Part shown: piece after piece, positions 51,756-60,020 of the stretch
Layout: every line of letters starts with the position of its first letter
Numbering within the stretch: the first letter of the stretch is position 1
NCBI RefSeq assembly: GCF_014205225.1
Contig: NZ_JACHNB010000001.1
Span: 1,488,001-1,552,000 of the forward strand
Reading direction: 5' to 3'
DNA: 64,000 bases
Source of the DNA: Actinoplanes octamycinicus
Lineage (GTDB): Bacteria > Actinomycetota > Actinomycetes > Mycobacteriales > Micromonosporaceae
Notes under the pieces: generated by a model
Database searches by the model: none
The model's input: only the letters and a program-made list of their open reading frames with translations
What the model was told of the DNA's origin: nothing
Program-made: the position numbers and the translations under genes

Positions 51756-51937
51756 CCGGCGCCGTCACCGTCTCCGCCATCGTCGGCCTGCTGAGCCTCT
51801 TCTCCGGCGTCGCCCTGGGCTGGTATCTACGGCGCACCAACGACTGGTGCCCCACCTGCGGCGAGCAACTCACCTGCGGCGATTGCAAGATGAGCGTCCA
51901 CTGGCCGGACCAGCAGCCCGCCGCCAGCCCCCGCTGA
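51752..51937 (+). CDS. Small membrane protein with Cys-rich (zinc-ribbon-like) tail
   Basis: 61 residues, start overlapping the previous stop by 4 nt. One N-terminal membrane helix (VTVSAIVGLLSLFSGVALGWYL, about residues 5-26). Then NDWCPTCGEQLTCGDCKMSV with CPxC and CGDC pairs that could bind zinc or form a redox pair, and a Pro-rich end. Not a known family to me. Its coupling to the upstream gene suggests joint work at the membrane. Confidence 0.6.
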   Translation: MTGAVTVSAIVGLLSLFSGVALGWYLRRTNDWCPTCGEQLTCGDCKMSVHWPDQQPAASPR

Positions 51938-52779
51938 TCCCGGCCGGTCGAGCCCACTCACTTCCGGCCGGTTCACCACTATCCGGCCCGCCGACGTCTT
52001 GGCCGCCCCACCACGGACCACTCTCCGGCCAGCACCATCACCACCGGCCCGCGGACCACTTCCGGCCGCTTCAACCTCAGGATCGCCCTCTCCGGTACGA
52101 CCGGCACCCACCCCAACCGCGCTGCCCGGTCACGCCGTCGACGCGAGGCCGCCCGGACCTCACGACCGCGAGGCCGCATCCGGGCCGAATTGCCCGCCTT
52201 GCGGTGATCCGCCCAAACCCCAGGTGCGCCCGGCACGCCCACCCGGCACGCGCGCCCCGCCGTGTGGGGCACGCGCGCGCCGCACCGTGTTGGGCAGGCG
52301 CTCCAAACCCTGACCCGGCCCAACTCCGACCCGGCACCAGGCCCAGGAGCAGCCCGGCTTCAGGCTCGGAGCACCAGCCGGGCCCGCGAGGCAGCGGGGG
52401 CTTGTATCGCCCTTCATTCCTCAGCACCCGTCTTCGTCCCTGAACACCAGCCAGTGCCTCGCAAGCCCGCTAAGGGCCAGACAGCAGGCGGCCGCCGCAG
52501 CAGCCAGACCGGACCGCAAGGGGCGGCCGAGCCGCGCGGCTGGGCCGAGCCAGGCGGCCGAGCAGGGCTTTCGTCTGGGTTTGGGTTTGGCGGGTCGTGG
52601 CCACCCGCGGGCGTCGCCCTGGAGGGCCGGGCGTTTTGGACGCGCAGCGGCCAGCCCGGCCCGGAAGGGTCCCTGGCGGGAGCGACGATCAGTGATCAGC
52701 GCGGATCCGAGTCAGCACGCATTTGATCTTGAAGGTCTTGAAGGTCTTAAAGGTCCGGATCTCTGCGGCGACATATCCG
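51938..52779. other. Long intergenic region carrying repeat copy B
   Basis: About 840 nt without a credible gene. It contains the two arms of the dispersed repeat (52111-52219 and 52588-52716, both inverted relative to copy A) with a 368-nt unrelated spacer, two near-copies of ACTTCCGGCCG at 51960 and 52058, and three tandem 9-bp CTTGAAGGT units near 52727-52755. Confidence 0.7.
52111..52716 (-). repeat. Two-arm dispersed intergenic repeat, copy B
   Basis: Arm 1 (52588-52716) is the reverse complement of 17136-17264 with 126 of 129 bases identical. Arm 2 (52111-52219) corresponds to 17353-17459, including a 33-nt identical block. The spacer (368 nt) is longer than in copy A (88 nt) and unrelated except for GGGTTTGGGTTT next to arm 1. 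Confidence 0.85.
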
Positions 52780-54987
52780 TTATGGAGTGATATTGAAGTT
52801 GTCGCGGAAGACGTTGTCCGGGTCGTAGCGGCGCTTCAGCTCGCGCAACCGCTCCAGCGTCGCTGGCGGCCAGGCCTCCGCGATCCGCTCCGGCCGCTGA
52901 TCGGTCTCGAACGACAGGTACAGCCCGCGGAAGTGCGGCGCCAGCTCCGCCCAGGCCGCGTCCAGCCGCTCCCGGGACGAGCCGAACGCCACCACCGAGA
53001 AGTTCGCGTCGCGGTGCGCGTAGGCGGTCGCCTCGGCCGGCACGTCGGCGACCGCGCCGCCCACCGAACGCACCTGGAAGAAGTAGGCCGCCCCGGACGC
53101 GATCAGCCGGGCCGCGGCCGCGCAGAACGCCGGGGTGAGATGGTCGATCAGGCCGGACCGGGCGGTCGGATCGCCCTGCCCGTCGTGCGGGGCGTCCGGC
53201 ACGTTCATCACCTCGGCGTACGGCACCAGCTGCACCTGCTGATCGAGCAGCGGCCCGACCGTGGCGATCGGCGTGAACCGGTCGATGATGGTGTCCGGCA
53301 CGTCGGAGTCGACCACGCCGTAGATCTGCGCGAGCGACTGCCCGCGCCGTGGCGCCCCCATGATCAGGTTGGTGGTGACGTCCCGGGGCGCGGCCTCCAT
53401 CGCGGCGCCCCAGCGTTCCAGCAGCCCGGCGCCGTCGGTGGCGTCCAGCACGAACTGCCCGAAACCGACCGGCCCCACCTCGTCCACCTGGAACTCGAAC
53501 GCGGTGACGATGCCGAAGTTCGCCCCGGCGCCGCGGACCGCCCAGAACAGGTCCGGGTTCTCCGTCGCGCCGGCCCGGACCAGCGTGCCGTCGGCCAGGA
53601 TCAGCTCGGCGGCGCGCATCCGGTCGATGGTCAGCCCGTGCTCCCGGGCCAGCCAGCCGATCCCGCCGGCGGTGGCCAGCCCGCCGACGCCGACCCCGCC
53701 GTAGTCGCCGCTGCTCAGCGCCCAGCCGTGCGGGGCGAGTGCGGCGGCCACCTCCTTCCAGCGGGCGCCGGGACCGACTCTGATCAGCCGGTCGGCGGTC
53801 GACAGGATCTCGATGGTGTTCAGCCGGCCGACGTCGATCACGATCCCGCCGTCGTTGGTGGAACGCCCGCTGATCCCGTGGCCGCCGCTGCGCACCGCGA
53901 GCGGCACCTCCTGGTCGCGGGCGAAGGCCAGCGCGGTCACCGCCTGCTCGACGTCGCGCGGCTGCAGCACCAGGCCGGGGGCGCCGGCACGCATGTAGGT
54001 GGAACGGACCCGGCCGTACCCGAAATCGCCCGGCTCGATCGCGACTGCCGCAAGCGAATCCGGCAACCCGTCGTAGTCGATCCCGTCCCGGCGGCGCGCC
54101 AGCGCCGCGGCGGCGCGCACCGGACCGGTCGGCGCGCCGCTCCCCGCGCGCTCCCGGTCCACCGCCTCGCGCAGCGCCGGGATCACCTCGGCGGCGAACC
54201 GTTCCAGCTCGGCGGGCTGGTCGGTGCCGACGATGAAGGTGCTGACGCCGTGGTCCCGCACGTAGCCGAGCAGTTCCTCGACGTCCTGCTGGGGCCCGAC
54301 GTTGAGCAGCCGCCGGATCTCGCGCGGGTCCCGGCCGGCCGCGGCCGCCGCCTCGTCGATGATCGTGTTGCCCCGCGCCAGCGCGCCGGGTTTCAGGTAG
54401 GACAGCGACGGCAGCCATCCGTCCGCCTTGGTCCCGGTCAGCTTCAGCATCCGCGGGCCGTAGGCGCCCAGCCAGATCGGCACCCGATGGGCCGGCGCGG
54501 GACCCCGCTTCGTGCCGTTGAGCTGGTAGTACTCACCGTTGTAGCGGACCGGCCGGCGGGACTCGGTGTCCCACAGCTCGCGGATCACGTCGATCGCCTC
54601 GCCGAGCTGATCGACCGATTCGCCGGGCGTGCGCCGGGTGACGCCCATCGCCACCATCGGGTCCCAGAAGCCGCCGGCGCCCAGCCCGAGCGCGAGCCGG
54701 CCGCCGGAGAGCAGGTCCAGGCTGGCCGCCGCGCGGGCCAGCACCGGGGCCGGCCGCATCGGGACGTTGAGCACGTTGCCGGCCAGCTCGATCCGCTCGG
54801 TGCGGGCCGCGACCCAGCTCAGCAGCGTCCAGGTGTCCAGGAAGCCGGGCTGGTACGGGTGGTCCTGGAAAGTCACCAGGTCGTAGCCGAGCTGCTCGCT
54901 GAGCACCGCCCGGACGACCACGCCGTCCGGATCGTCGTTGGCCGGCGTCAGAAACGTCCCGAACCGCAGCGGAAGCCCGTAGTCCAC
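52780..54987 (-). CDS. Fusion of LLM-class flavin oxidoreductase and BBE-like FAD oxidase
   Basis: 735 residues from the GTG at 54987 (DYGLPLRFGTFLTP start; the open frame to 55236 runs over the divergent gene). Residues 1-280 are luciferase-like (LLM, F420/FMN-dependent): GYDLVTFQDHPYQPGFLDTW, GNVLNVPMRPAPVLARAAASLDLLSGGR, LGLGAGGFWDPM. From about 310 to the end it is a berberine-bridge-enzyme-type oxidase: LAVRSGGHGISGRS with His370 as likely covalent FAD anchor, the FAD segment SSGDYGGVGVGGLATAGGIGWL (no second Cys anchor) and the BBE end RRYDPDNVFRDNFNI. The two flavoenzymes probably act in series on one substrate, unknown. Confidence 0.9.
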   Translation of the reverse strand: MDYGLPLRFGTFLTPANDDPDGVVVRAVLSEQLGYDLVTFQDHPYQPGFLDTWTLLSWVAARTERIELAGNVLNVPMRPAPVLARAAASLDLLSGGRLALGLGAGGFWDPMVAMGVTRRTPGESVDQLGEAIDVIRELWDTESRRPVRYNGEYYQLNGTKRGPAPAHRVPIWLGAYGPRMLKLTGTKADGWLPSLSYLKPGALARGNTIIDEAAAAAGRDPREIRRLLNVGPQQDVEELLGYVRDHGVSTFIVGTDQPAELERFAAEVIPALREAVDRERAGSGAPTGPVRAAAALARRRDGIDYDGLPDSLAAVAIEPGDFGYGRVRSTYMRAGAPGLVLQPRDVEQAVTALAFARDQEVPLAVRSGGHGISGRSTNDGGIVIDVGRLNTIEILSTADRLIRVGPGARWKEVAAALAPHGWALSSGDYGGVGVGGLATAGGIGWLAREHGLTIDRMRAAELILADGTLVRAGATENPDLFWAVRGAGANFGIVTAFEFQVDEVGPVGFGQFVLDATDGAGLLERWGAAMEAAPRDVTTNLIMGAPRRGQSLAQIYGVVDSDVPDTIIDRFTPIATVGPLLDQQVQLVPYAEVMNVPDAPHDGQGDPTARSGLIDHLTPAFCAAAARLIASGAAYFFQVRSVGGAVADVPAEATAYAHRDANFSVVAFGSSRERLDAAWAELAPHFRGLYLSFETDQRPERIAEAWPPATLERLRELKRRYDPDNVFRDNFNITP

Positions 54988-55131
54988 CTGAAGATCGTAT
55001 GCCGCGCCCGGGCCGGGTGACCGCGGCTCGTCTCGGGCCGGTTGCTGTGCCGGTGTGCCGACAAACGCGGTTGACACGCCCTCGGAAGGGGTAGTTTCGA
55101 GCAGTCGATCCGCGCAACGGAGGTGACCGGC

Positions 55132-55434
55132 GTGCTCGAGCCGCGGGATGAGCGGGAGTTCGACAGCTTGGTGTCCCGGCTGCGGGACACCGACCCAGCC
55201 TTCACCCGGCGGTGCGACCGCCTGCAGGCCCGCCAACGCCGGCGCTGGCTGATCATGGCGGTTCTGCTGTGGACGGTCGCCCCGCTCTGCCTGTTCTTCG
55301 GCGGCTGGACCGGCGTGCTGGAGGCGGTGCTGGCAGTCGTTTACGGCGCGTGGCTGCTGCGCAAACGCAGCCGGGCGACGGAGGCCCCGGCCTGGCCGTC
55401 ACCGACCGACCGCCGCCCGACCGCGGAAGCGTGA
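55132..55434 (+). CDS. DUF3040-like small membrane protein
   Basis: 100 residues from the GTG at 55132 (GGAGG 8 nt upstream; the GTG at 55123 overlaps that site). N-terminal acidic helix (PRDEREFDSLVSRLRDTDPAFTRR), a basic stretch and two hydrophobic helices (about 42-58 and 62-76). The arrangement matches DUF3040 proteins of actinobacteria, whose function is unknown. A possible promoter (TTGACA at 55071, TAGTTT at 55092) has a short 15-nt spacer. Confidence 0.7.
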   Translation: MLEPRDEREFDSLVSRLRDTDPAFTRRCDRLQARQRRRWLIMAVLLWTVAPLCLFFGGWTGVLEAVLAVVYGAWLLRKRSRATEAPAWPSPTDRRPTAEA

Positions 55435-55438
55435 GCGC

Positions 55439-56275
55439 TCAGCTCCAGCGGTCGCCGGTCAGCCGCTCGTAGACCTCGACGTACCGGTTGCGGGTCGCCT
55501 CGACCACGTGCTCGGGCAGCTCCGGGCCCGGCTCGGTCCGGTCCCAGTCGGTCTCCTTGGTCGCCCAGTCGCGCAGCACCTGCTTGTCCAGGTACCGCTG
55601 CACACTCCCCGGCTGCCACTCGTCCGCCGCCCAGAACCGCGACGAGTCCGGCGTCAGCAGCTCGTCCCCGAGCTTCAGCTCCCCGTCCTTCAGCCCCAGC
55701 TCGATCTTGGTGTCCGCGATCAGGATCCCCTTGCCGGCCGCGATCTCCGACCCCCGCCGGTAGATCTCCAGCGTGATCCGCCGCAGCTCGTCCGCCTGGT
55801 CCTGCCCCTCCTGAGCCACCACCTCGGCGAAGGTCATCGGCGCGTCATGCCCGGCACCCACCGCCTCCTTGGTGGTCGGCGTGAAGATCGCCTCCGGCAG
55901 CCGCGACCCCTCGACCAGCCCGGGCGGCAGCGGAACCCCGGAGATCGCCCCGTCCCGCTGGTAGTCCTTGAGCCCGGACCCGGCCAGGTAGCCCCGGGCG
56001 ATGCACTCGACCTTCACCATCTCCAGCCGCTCGCACCGGATGGCCCGCCCCTGCCACTCCTCCGGCACGTCGGTCGAGGAGATGATGTGGTTCGGCACCA
56101 CGTCACTGAGCTGGTCGAACCACCACAGCGACAGCTGGGTCAGGATCTTCCCTTTGTCGGGGATCGGCGTGGGAAGAATGACGTCAAAGATCGACATCCG
56201 GTCCGAGGCCACCAGGACAAGGTCGTCCCCGTCGGCATAGACGTCCCGAACCTTGCCGGAGTGCAGCAGCTCCAC
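55439..56275 (-). CDS. purC: Phosphoribosylaminoimidazole-succinocarboxamide synthase
   Basis: 278 residues (GTG start, AGGGGA upstream). SAICAR synthase of purine synthesis, joining CAIR and aspartate with ATP. Motifs are LLHSGKVRDVY, VLVASDRMSIFDVILPTPIPDKG, MVKVECIARGYLAGSGLKDY, LIADTKIELGLKDG and the ELLTPDSSRFWAADEW signature. Length and order are normal. Convergent with the DUF3040-like gene 4 nt away. Confidence 0.97.
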   Translation of the reverse strand: MELLHSGKVRDVYADGDDLVLVASDRMSIFDVILPTPIPDKGKILTQLSLWWFDQLSDVVPNHIISSTDVPEEWQGRAIRCERLEMVKVECIARGYLAGSGLKDYQRDGAISGVPLPPGLVEGSRLPEAIFTPTTKEAVGAGHDAPMTFAEVVAQEGQDQADELRRITLEIYRRGSEIAAGKGILIADTKIELGLKDGELKLGDELLTPDSSRFWAADEWQPGSVQRYLDKQVLRDWATKETDWDRTEPGPELPEHVVEATRNRYVEVYERLTGDRWS

Positions 56276-56458
56276 GTGTTCCCCTCAGCTATGACCGGTC
56301 AGCGTGCACTTTCACGCTATCGAACCGAGCCGCGACAGACCCGGCCGGTCAAGGAACCCCCTAGCCCCGACGCAAGCGAGGCCCATGATCCGATGCCGAG
56401 GTCCGATGGGCTGGTCAGGCGACCAGACGAGAACACCGGCCGAACTCAGGGGTTGGAA

Positions 56459-57238
56459 GTGGGCGCTCGCGACGGTACGCCGTGGCTGCAGGACGAGTAC
56501 GTCATCGTTGGCGACCTCTGGCAGCGTCGAGGTCGAACGGTGGGAATCGGAGACGCGGAAGTACGAGAGATCGCCGAACTGTTTGGGCGCAGCCCGGCCT
56601 CGATCAGTAGGCGCGTGGGCAATTTCGCCGGGACTGACAAGCCCGGCACTGGCCTGAAACCGATCACCGGCGAGCCCCTCGACCTTTGGACCAACATCCG
56701 CGGAAACCGCGCTGCTCTGGAACGTGCGGTGTCACAAGCTCGCGCGCGCTTGTCTCTCTTGACCAACGGAATGGTGCTGAACCAGGTCGACGCCACGGGC
56801 ATTCGTATCGTCGCTCCCGAGCTGCCGAGCGTGGAACCGGTTGCCGTGGTCACCAAAGAGGCCGCGAGACAGGCAGAGCAAACCGAGGCTCTCCTTCGTG
56901 AGGAATTCCGGTCCTGGCGAGACCGCAAGGGTGACCGGCTTCGCGGAATCTCGATAGAGACCCCGACCTCAAGGCTCCGTGTCGACCTGTACGACCAGGT
57001 CACCAATGTGCTGATCGAGGTGAAGGCCAGGGCTGAGCGCGATTACTTGAGGTTCGCCGTCGGCCAACTCTATGACTACCGGCGCTATCTCGACTTCGAG
57101 GTCAATCTCGCGGTCCTGGTTCCCCGCCGGCCCACCGATGACCTGATGGGCTTGCTGAAGACGGCCGGGGTTGCAGCGATCTGGAAGGCAGAGACCTCTT
57201 TCGCCGACTCGGAGAACGGACGCCTACTTCATTCCTGA
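56459..57238 (+). CDS. Orphan PD-(D/E)XK nuclease-like protein
   Basis: 259 residues from the GTG at 56459 (CAGGGG 6 nt upstream; an ATG at 56393 would add 22 residues). N-terminal part DEYVIVGDLWQRRGR...IAELFGRSPASISRRVGNFAG is the helical module found in front of many HNH-type and other restriction-like nucleases. The C-terminal part holds a PD-(D/E)XK core: RVDLYDQVTNVLIEVKA, with Asp, the ExK pair, then a QLYDYRRYLDFEVNLAVLVP helix-strand unit. Base composition is noticeably lower in GC than the neighbours, suggesting transfer. No methylase is adjacent. Possible defence or DNA repair nuclease. Confidence 0.8.
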   Translation: MGARDGTPWLQDEYVIVGDLWQRRGRTVGIGDAEVREIAELFGRSPASISRRVGNFAGTDKPGTGLKPITGEPLDLWTNIRGNRAALERAVSQARARLSLLTNGMVLNQVDATGIRIVAPELPSVEPVAVVTKEAARQAEQTEALLREEFRSWRDRKGDRLRGISIETPTSRLRVDLYDQVTNVLIEVKARAERDYLRFAVGQLYDYRRYLDFEVNLAVLVPRRPTDDLMGLLKTAGVAAIWKAETSFADSENGRLLHS

Positions 57239-58383
57239 CGGGCGGCCACCCCTTGATCGGAGTCATGACCGTCTCGCGCGGAGGTGTAGGCGGTGAGGCG
57301 GGCGTCGTTGACCTGGTAGAGGTGGGAGCCGGCGGGGACTACCGCGCCTGGGAGGGTAGTGCCGGTGGGCTTGCCGGTGGTGGCGGTGAGGACCTGCGCG
57401 CCGGTGTAGACGAGGCTGGCGGCCAGCACCGGCTGGGTGGGCGGGGTAGGCAGGCGGCGGGACCAGACGGGACGGCCGGTCAGGGCGTTCACCGCGGCAA
57501 GTGTGGGGCCGGACGCCAAGTAGAGGCGGGGGCCGTCGGTGGCCAGCAAGGACGTCGCCTTGCCGGGGGTGGACCAGAGGACGGCGCCGGTGGCAGCGTT
57601 CAGGGCGGCCAGGGCGCCGGCGCGGTTGGTGGCGTAGAAGCGGCCGAACGTGGGGCTGGCCGCTTCGACCTGCCATGCGGCCGGGCGGGTCCAGCGGGGT
57701 TTGCCGGTGACGATGTCGACGGTGGTGGTTTCGCCGGAGGGGACTCCGTAGCCGTCGGTTCTCTGGAGCGGGACCAGGCCGTCGGCGGAGACGCCGCTGG
57801 ACGCGTAGTTCTCGCGAGTCCAGATCAGATGGCCGTCGCGGACCCGGTAGGCCGCGACCGTCTCGGCGTCGGACTGGGACCACCCGGACACCAGGACCAC
57901 GCCCTTGTCGACGACGACCGTGTCGATCGGTGGGTCCAGGCGAAGCTTCCAGCGGGTTCTGCCGTAGAAGTCGAGGGCGGTGAGCTGGCCGTCCGGGTCG
58001 CTCTGCGAGTTGCAGCCGCCGTTGGCGAGGATCAGCAGGTCGCCGGCGACGGCCATCCGCGGGGTGCCGTTGTCCAGGGCGTCGTCCCAGGTGAAGCGCA
58101 GCCTGAGGTCGCCGGAGTCCAGGCCATAGCTGGAGACGCCCTCGGTGTCGGTGACGAAGACCTGGTCGGCGGCGACGAGCGGGGCGGAGAAGCCCGAGCA
58201 GCTCTCGTCGACCTGGCGCAGCTTCGCCGACCAGACCTGGCGCAGCTGCGCGACGTCGCTCACGGACGCGTGCGGGTTGAAATGGCTGTCCTCGGCGTCG
58301 TAACCGGGGTGATCCCACAGGGGCAGCGGCAAGCCCAGGACCAGGGAGGACAACGCCGCTACGGTACGCCGCAAGGTGCGCAT
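57229..58383 (-). CDS. Secreted PQQ-like beta-propeller repeat protein
   Basis: 384 residues from the ATG at 58383 (signal peptide RTVAALSSLVLGLPLPLW). WD/PQQ-type blades recur: FVTDTEGVSSYGLDSGDLRLRF, LTALDFYGRTRWKLRL, DIVTGKPRWTRP, LAALNAATGAVLWSTPG, LAAVNALTGRPVWSRR, each with the A-x-D/N-x-x-TGxxxW pattern. No quinone ligand residues can be assigned, so it is more likely a binding or scaffold propeller than an enzyme. Overlaps the convergent nuclease gene by 10 nt. Confidence 0.85.
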   Translation of the reverse strand: MRTLRRTVAALSSLVLGLPLPLWDHPGYDAEDSHFNPHASVSDVAQLRQVWSAKLRQVDESCSGFSAPLVAADQVFVTDTEGVSSYGLDSGDLRLRFTWDDALDNGTPRMAVAGDLLILANGGCNSQSDPDGQLTALDFYGRTRWKLRLDPPIDTVVVDKGVVLVSGWSQSDAETVAAYRVRDGHLIWTRENYASSGVSADGLVPLQRTDGYGVPSGETTTVDIVTGKPRWTRPAAWQVEAASPTFGRFYATNRAGALAALNAATGAVLWSTPGKATSLLATDGPRLYLASGPTLAAVNALTGRPVWSRRLPTPPTQPVLAASLVYTGAQVLTATTGKPTGTTLPGAVVPAGSHLYQVNDARLTAYTSARDGHDSDQGVAARQE

Positions 58384-58419
58384 ATCGGGAAAATAGCGCA
58401 CCTGTCGTCGTACCGAAGG

Positions 58420-58460
58420 AAAAAGCGGATGGCCCGCCCGCCAGGAACCGAGCCATCCGC
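58420..58460 (-). terminator. Terminator of the LPMO-DUF305 operon
   Basis: A perfect 9-bp stem GCGGATGGC / GCCATCCGC (58425-58433, 58452-58460) followed on the minus strand by TTTTTCC; 38 nt after the DUF305 stop. Confidence 0.8.
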
Positions 58461-58498
58461 CTGAAGCCGAAGCGGCCGGAAGCCGAAGCGACCGGAAG

Positions 58499-59101
58499 CT
58501 AGCCGTTGAGGAGACGGAGCATCTGCTGGACCTGGTCCGCGCGCGACTGCTTCACCCGCTCCGCGAACTGCTTGGTCTGCTCGTTCGCGCCCTTGTCCAG
58601 TTCGAGCTGGGCCATCTCCACCGCGTTGTGCTGGTGCGCCAGGAAGAGGTTCAGGAAGGCCGTCTCGAAGTCCTTCTTCTTCGCCGTCTTCAACGAGTTG
58701 ATCTCGGCGTCGGTGGTGCTCGGCAGGCCGCCGTGATCGGCGTGGACGCTGACCCGCTTGTCGACCGTGGTCGGCTTGCCCCACTCGGTCAGCCAGTTCT
58801 TCATCATGGTCAGCTCGTCGGTCTCGGTCAGCGAGACCGCCTTGGCCAGGTCGGCCACGTCGGCCCGGGTGGCCCGCTGAGCGCCGATCGCGGCCATCTC
58901 CAGACCCTGCTGCTGGTGGTCGGCCAGCATCTGGAGGAACATCACGTCCCGATCGTTGAAGGTCGAGCCGGCGGTGATCTCCGCGACGTTCTTGACGGCG
59001 GGCGCCGCGGTCGACGCGGACGGCGCCGGTGACGTCGCGGTGCCGCACGCGCCGAGCAGGAACGGCGCCACCAGGAGACCCGCTACCAGCCGGCGCTTCA
59101 C
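58499..59101 (-). CDS. DUF305 family lipoprotein
   Basis: 200 residues from the GTG at 59101, which overlaps the LPMO stop (GTGA). Signal with lipobox LLGAC (LVAGLLVAPFLLGACG). Two DUF305 repeats: FNDRDVMFLQMLADHQQQGLEMAAIG and FETAFLNLFLAHQHNAVEMAQLE, each with the M-x(2)-H/HQQ helix that can bind metal (His, Met). The family is four-helix-bundle, ferritin-like, often linked to copper. Coupling to a copper-dependent LPMO suggests copper delivery (inference). Confidence 0.9.
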   Translation of the reverse strand: MKRRLVAGLLVAPFLLGACGTATSPAPSASTAAPAVKNVAEITAGSTFNDRDVMFLQMLADHQQQGLEMAAIGAQRATRADVADLAKAVSLTETDELTMMKNWLTEWGKPTTVDKRVSVHADHGGLPSTTDAEINSLKTAKKKDFETAFLNLFLAHQHNAVEMAQLELDKGANEQTKQFAERVKQSRADQVQQMLRLLNG

Positions 59102-59916
59102 CGCGGGAGCCAGAGCGCGAGGGTGAACACGGACGGCTCCCAGCTGCGGATCGAGGTGTGCGCCTGCCGGCACTGGTAGGAGGCGCCGTTGTAGGTCACC
59201 ACGTCACCGGTGCGGTAGCTCACGCCCGGCGCCCACGCGGTGCCGCCGGTCGAGGAGGCGGCGGAGCTGGTCGCGGTCGCGGTCGGCGCCGCGGTGGTGG
59301 CGGTCGCGGTCGGCGCGGTGGTGGTCGGCGCGGTCGTGGGCGCGGTCGTCGGCGCCTTGGTCGGGGCCGCGGTGGTCGGCGCCGTGGTGGGCGTCGCGGA
59401 GCCGCTGCCACCAACGTTCACGTCGACGCAGTTGTAGAAGGCGTTCGCCGTGTCCCCGATGTTCCAGACCGCGAGGACCGTGTGGTTGCCCGGGAACTTG
59501 CTGAGGTCGACCTTGTGGCTGACGCTGGCCGCGGGGATCGCGTTGCCGTCATTGAACGTGGCGACCTCGGTACCGTCGACGTAGTAGACCCAGGTCGCGG
59601 TCCGGTGCCGGGCGGTCAGCACCCAGTTGAAGGTGACCGAGGTACCGACGGCAGTGCGCTTCCAGCTCTTGGAGTTGTCGTTCAAGACCGGGTAGGCGGC
59701 GTTTCCACCGTTGCATTGCTTGGAGCCCTTCGGTGCCTCGACGCTCTGCGGCTCGAACTGGATCGCGCCGCAGTCGGCGACGGTGCCGGCGGCGCACTGC
59801 GCCTGCCGGCTCGGCGGCGATGAGACGTAGCCGTGTGCCAGGGCCGGTGAGGCGATCACCAAGGTCGATCCGACCATCCCGAGGGTGGCCAGCGGGTAGG
59901 CGATCTTCCTGCGCAT
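59098..59916 (-). CDS. Lytic polysaccharide monooxygenase AA10 with C-terminal CBM5/12
   Basis: 272 residues; the ATG at 59916 has GGAG 6 nt upstream. Signal peptide ends ALA before His28, which becomes the N-terminal copper ligand (HGYVSSPPSR). His104 in WVLTARHRTATWVY completes the histidine brace. The AA10 body runs to about 168 with Cys pairs. A Thr/Ala/Pro-rich repeat linker (PTTAPTTAAPTKAPTTAPTT) and a CBM5/12 chitin-binding domain (WAPGVSYRTGDVVTYNGASY) follow. It oxidatively cuts crystalline chitin or cellulose, complementary to the GH18 enzyme at 41530-42993. Confidence 0.95.
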   Translation of the reverse strand: MRRKIAYPLATLGMVGSTLVIASPALAHGYVSSPPSRQAQCAAGTVADCGAIQFEPQSVEAPKGSKQCNGGNAAYPVLNDNSKSWKRTAVGTSVTFNWVLTARHRTATWVYYVDGTEVATFNDGNAIPAASVSHKVDLSKFPGNHTVLAVWNIGDTANAFYNCVDVNVGGSGSATPTTAPTTAAPTKAPTTAPTTAPTTTAPTATATTAAPTATATSSAASSTGGTAWAPGVSYRTGDVVTYNGASYQCRQAHTSIRSWEPSVFTLALWLPR

Positions 59917-60020
59917 GTCAGTCTCCAGACATCTCGTCCTGGCTTCCTTACGGACCGGAACGTTATGAGGAGCTGCCATAACGCAGCCTTAAGGCGACCG
60001 AAAACCCGCCTGAAACCCGA

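Noticed and set aside
52111..52716. Insertion sequence or MITE at repeat copy B
   Set aside because: No terminal inverted repeats, target-site duplication or transposase could be seen; kept only as a dispersed repeat.
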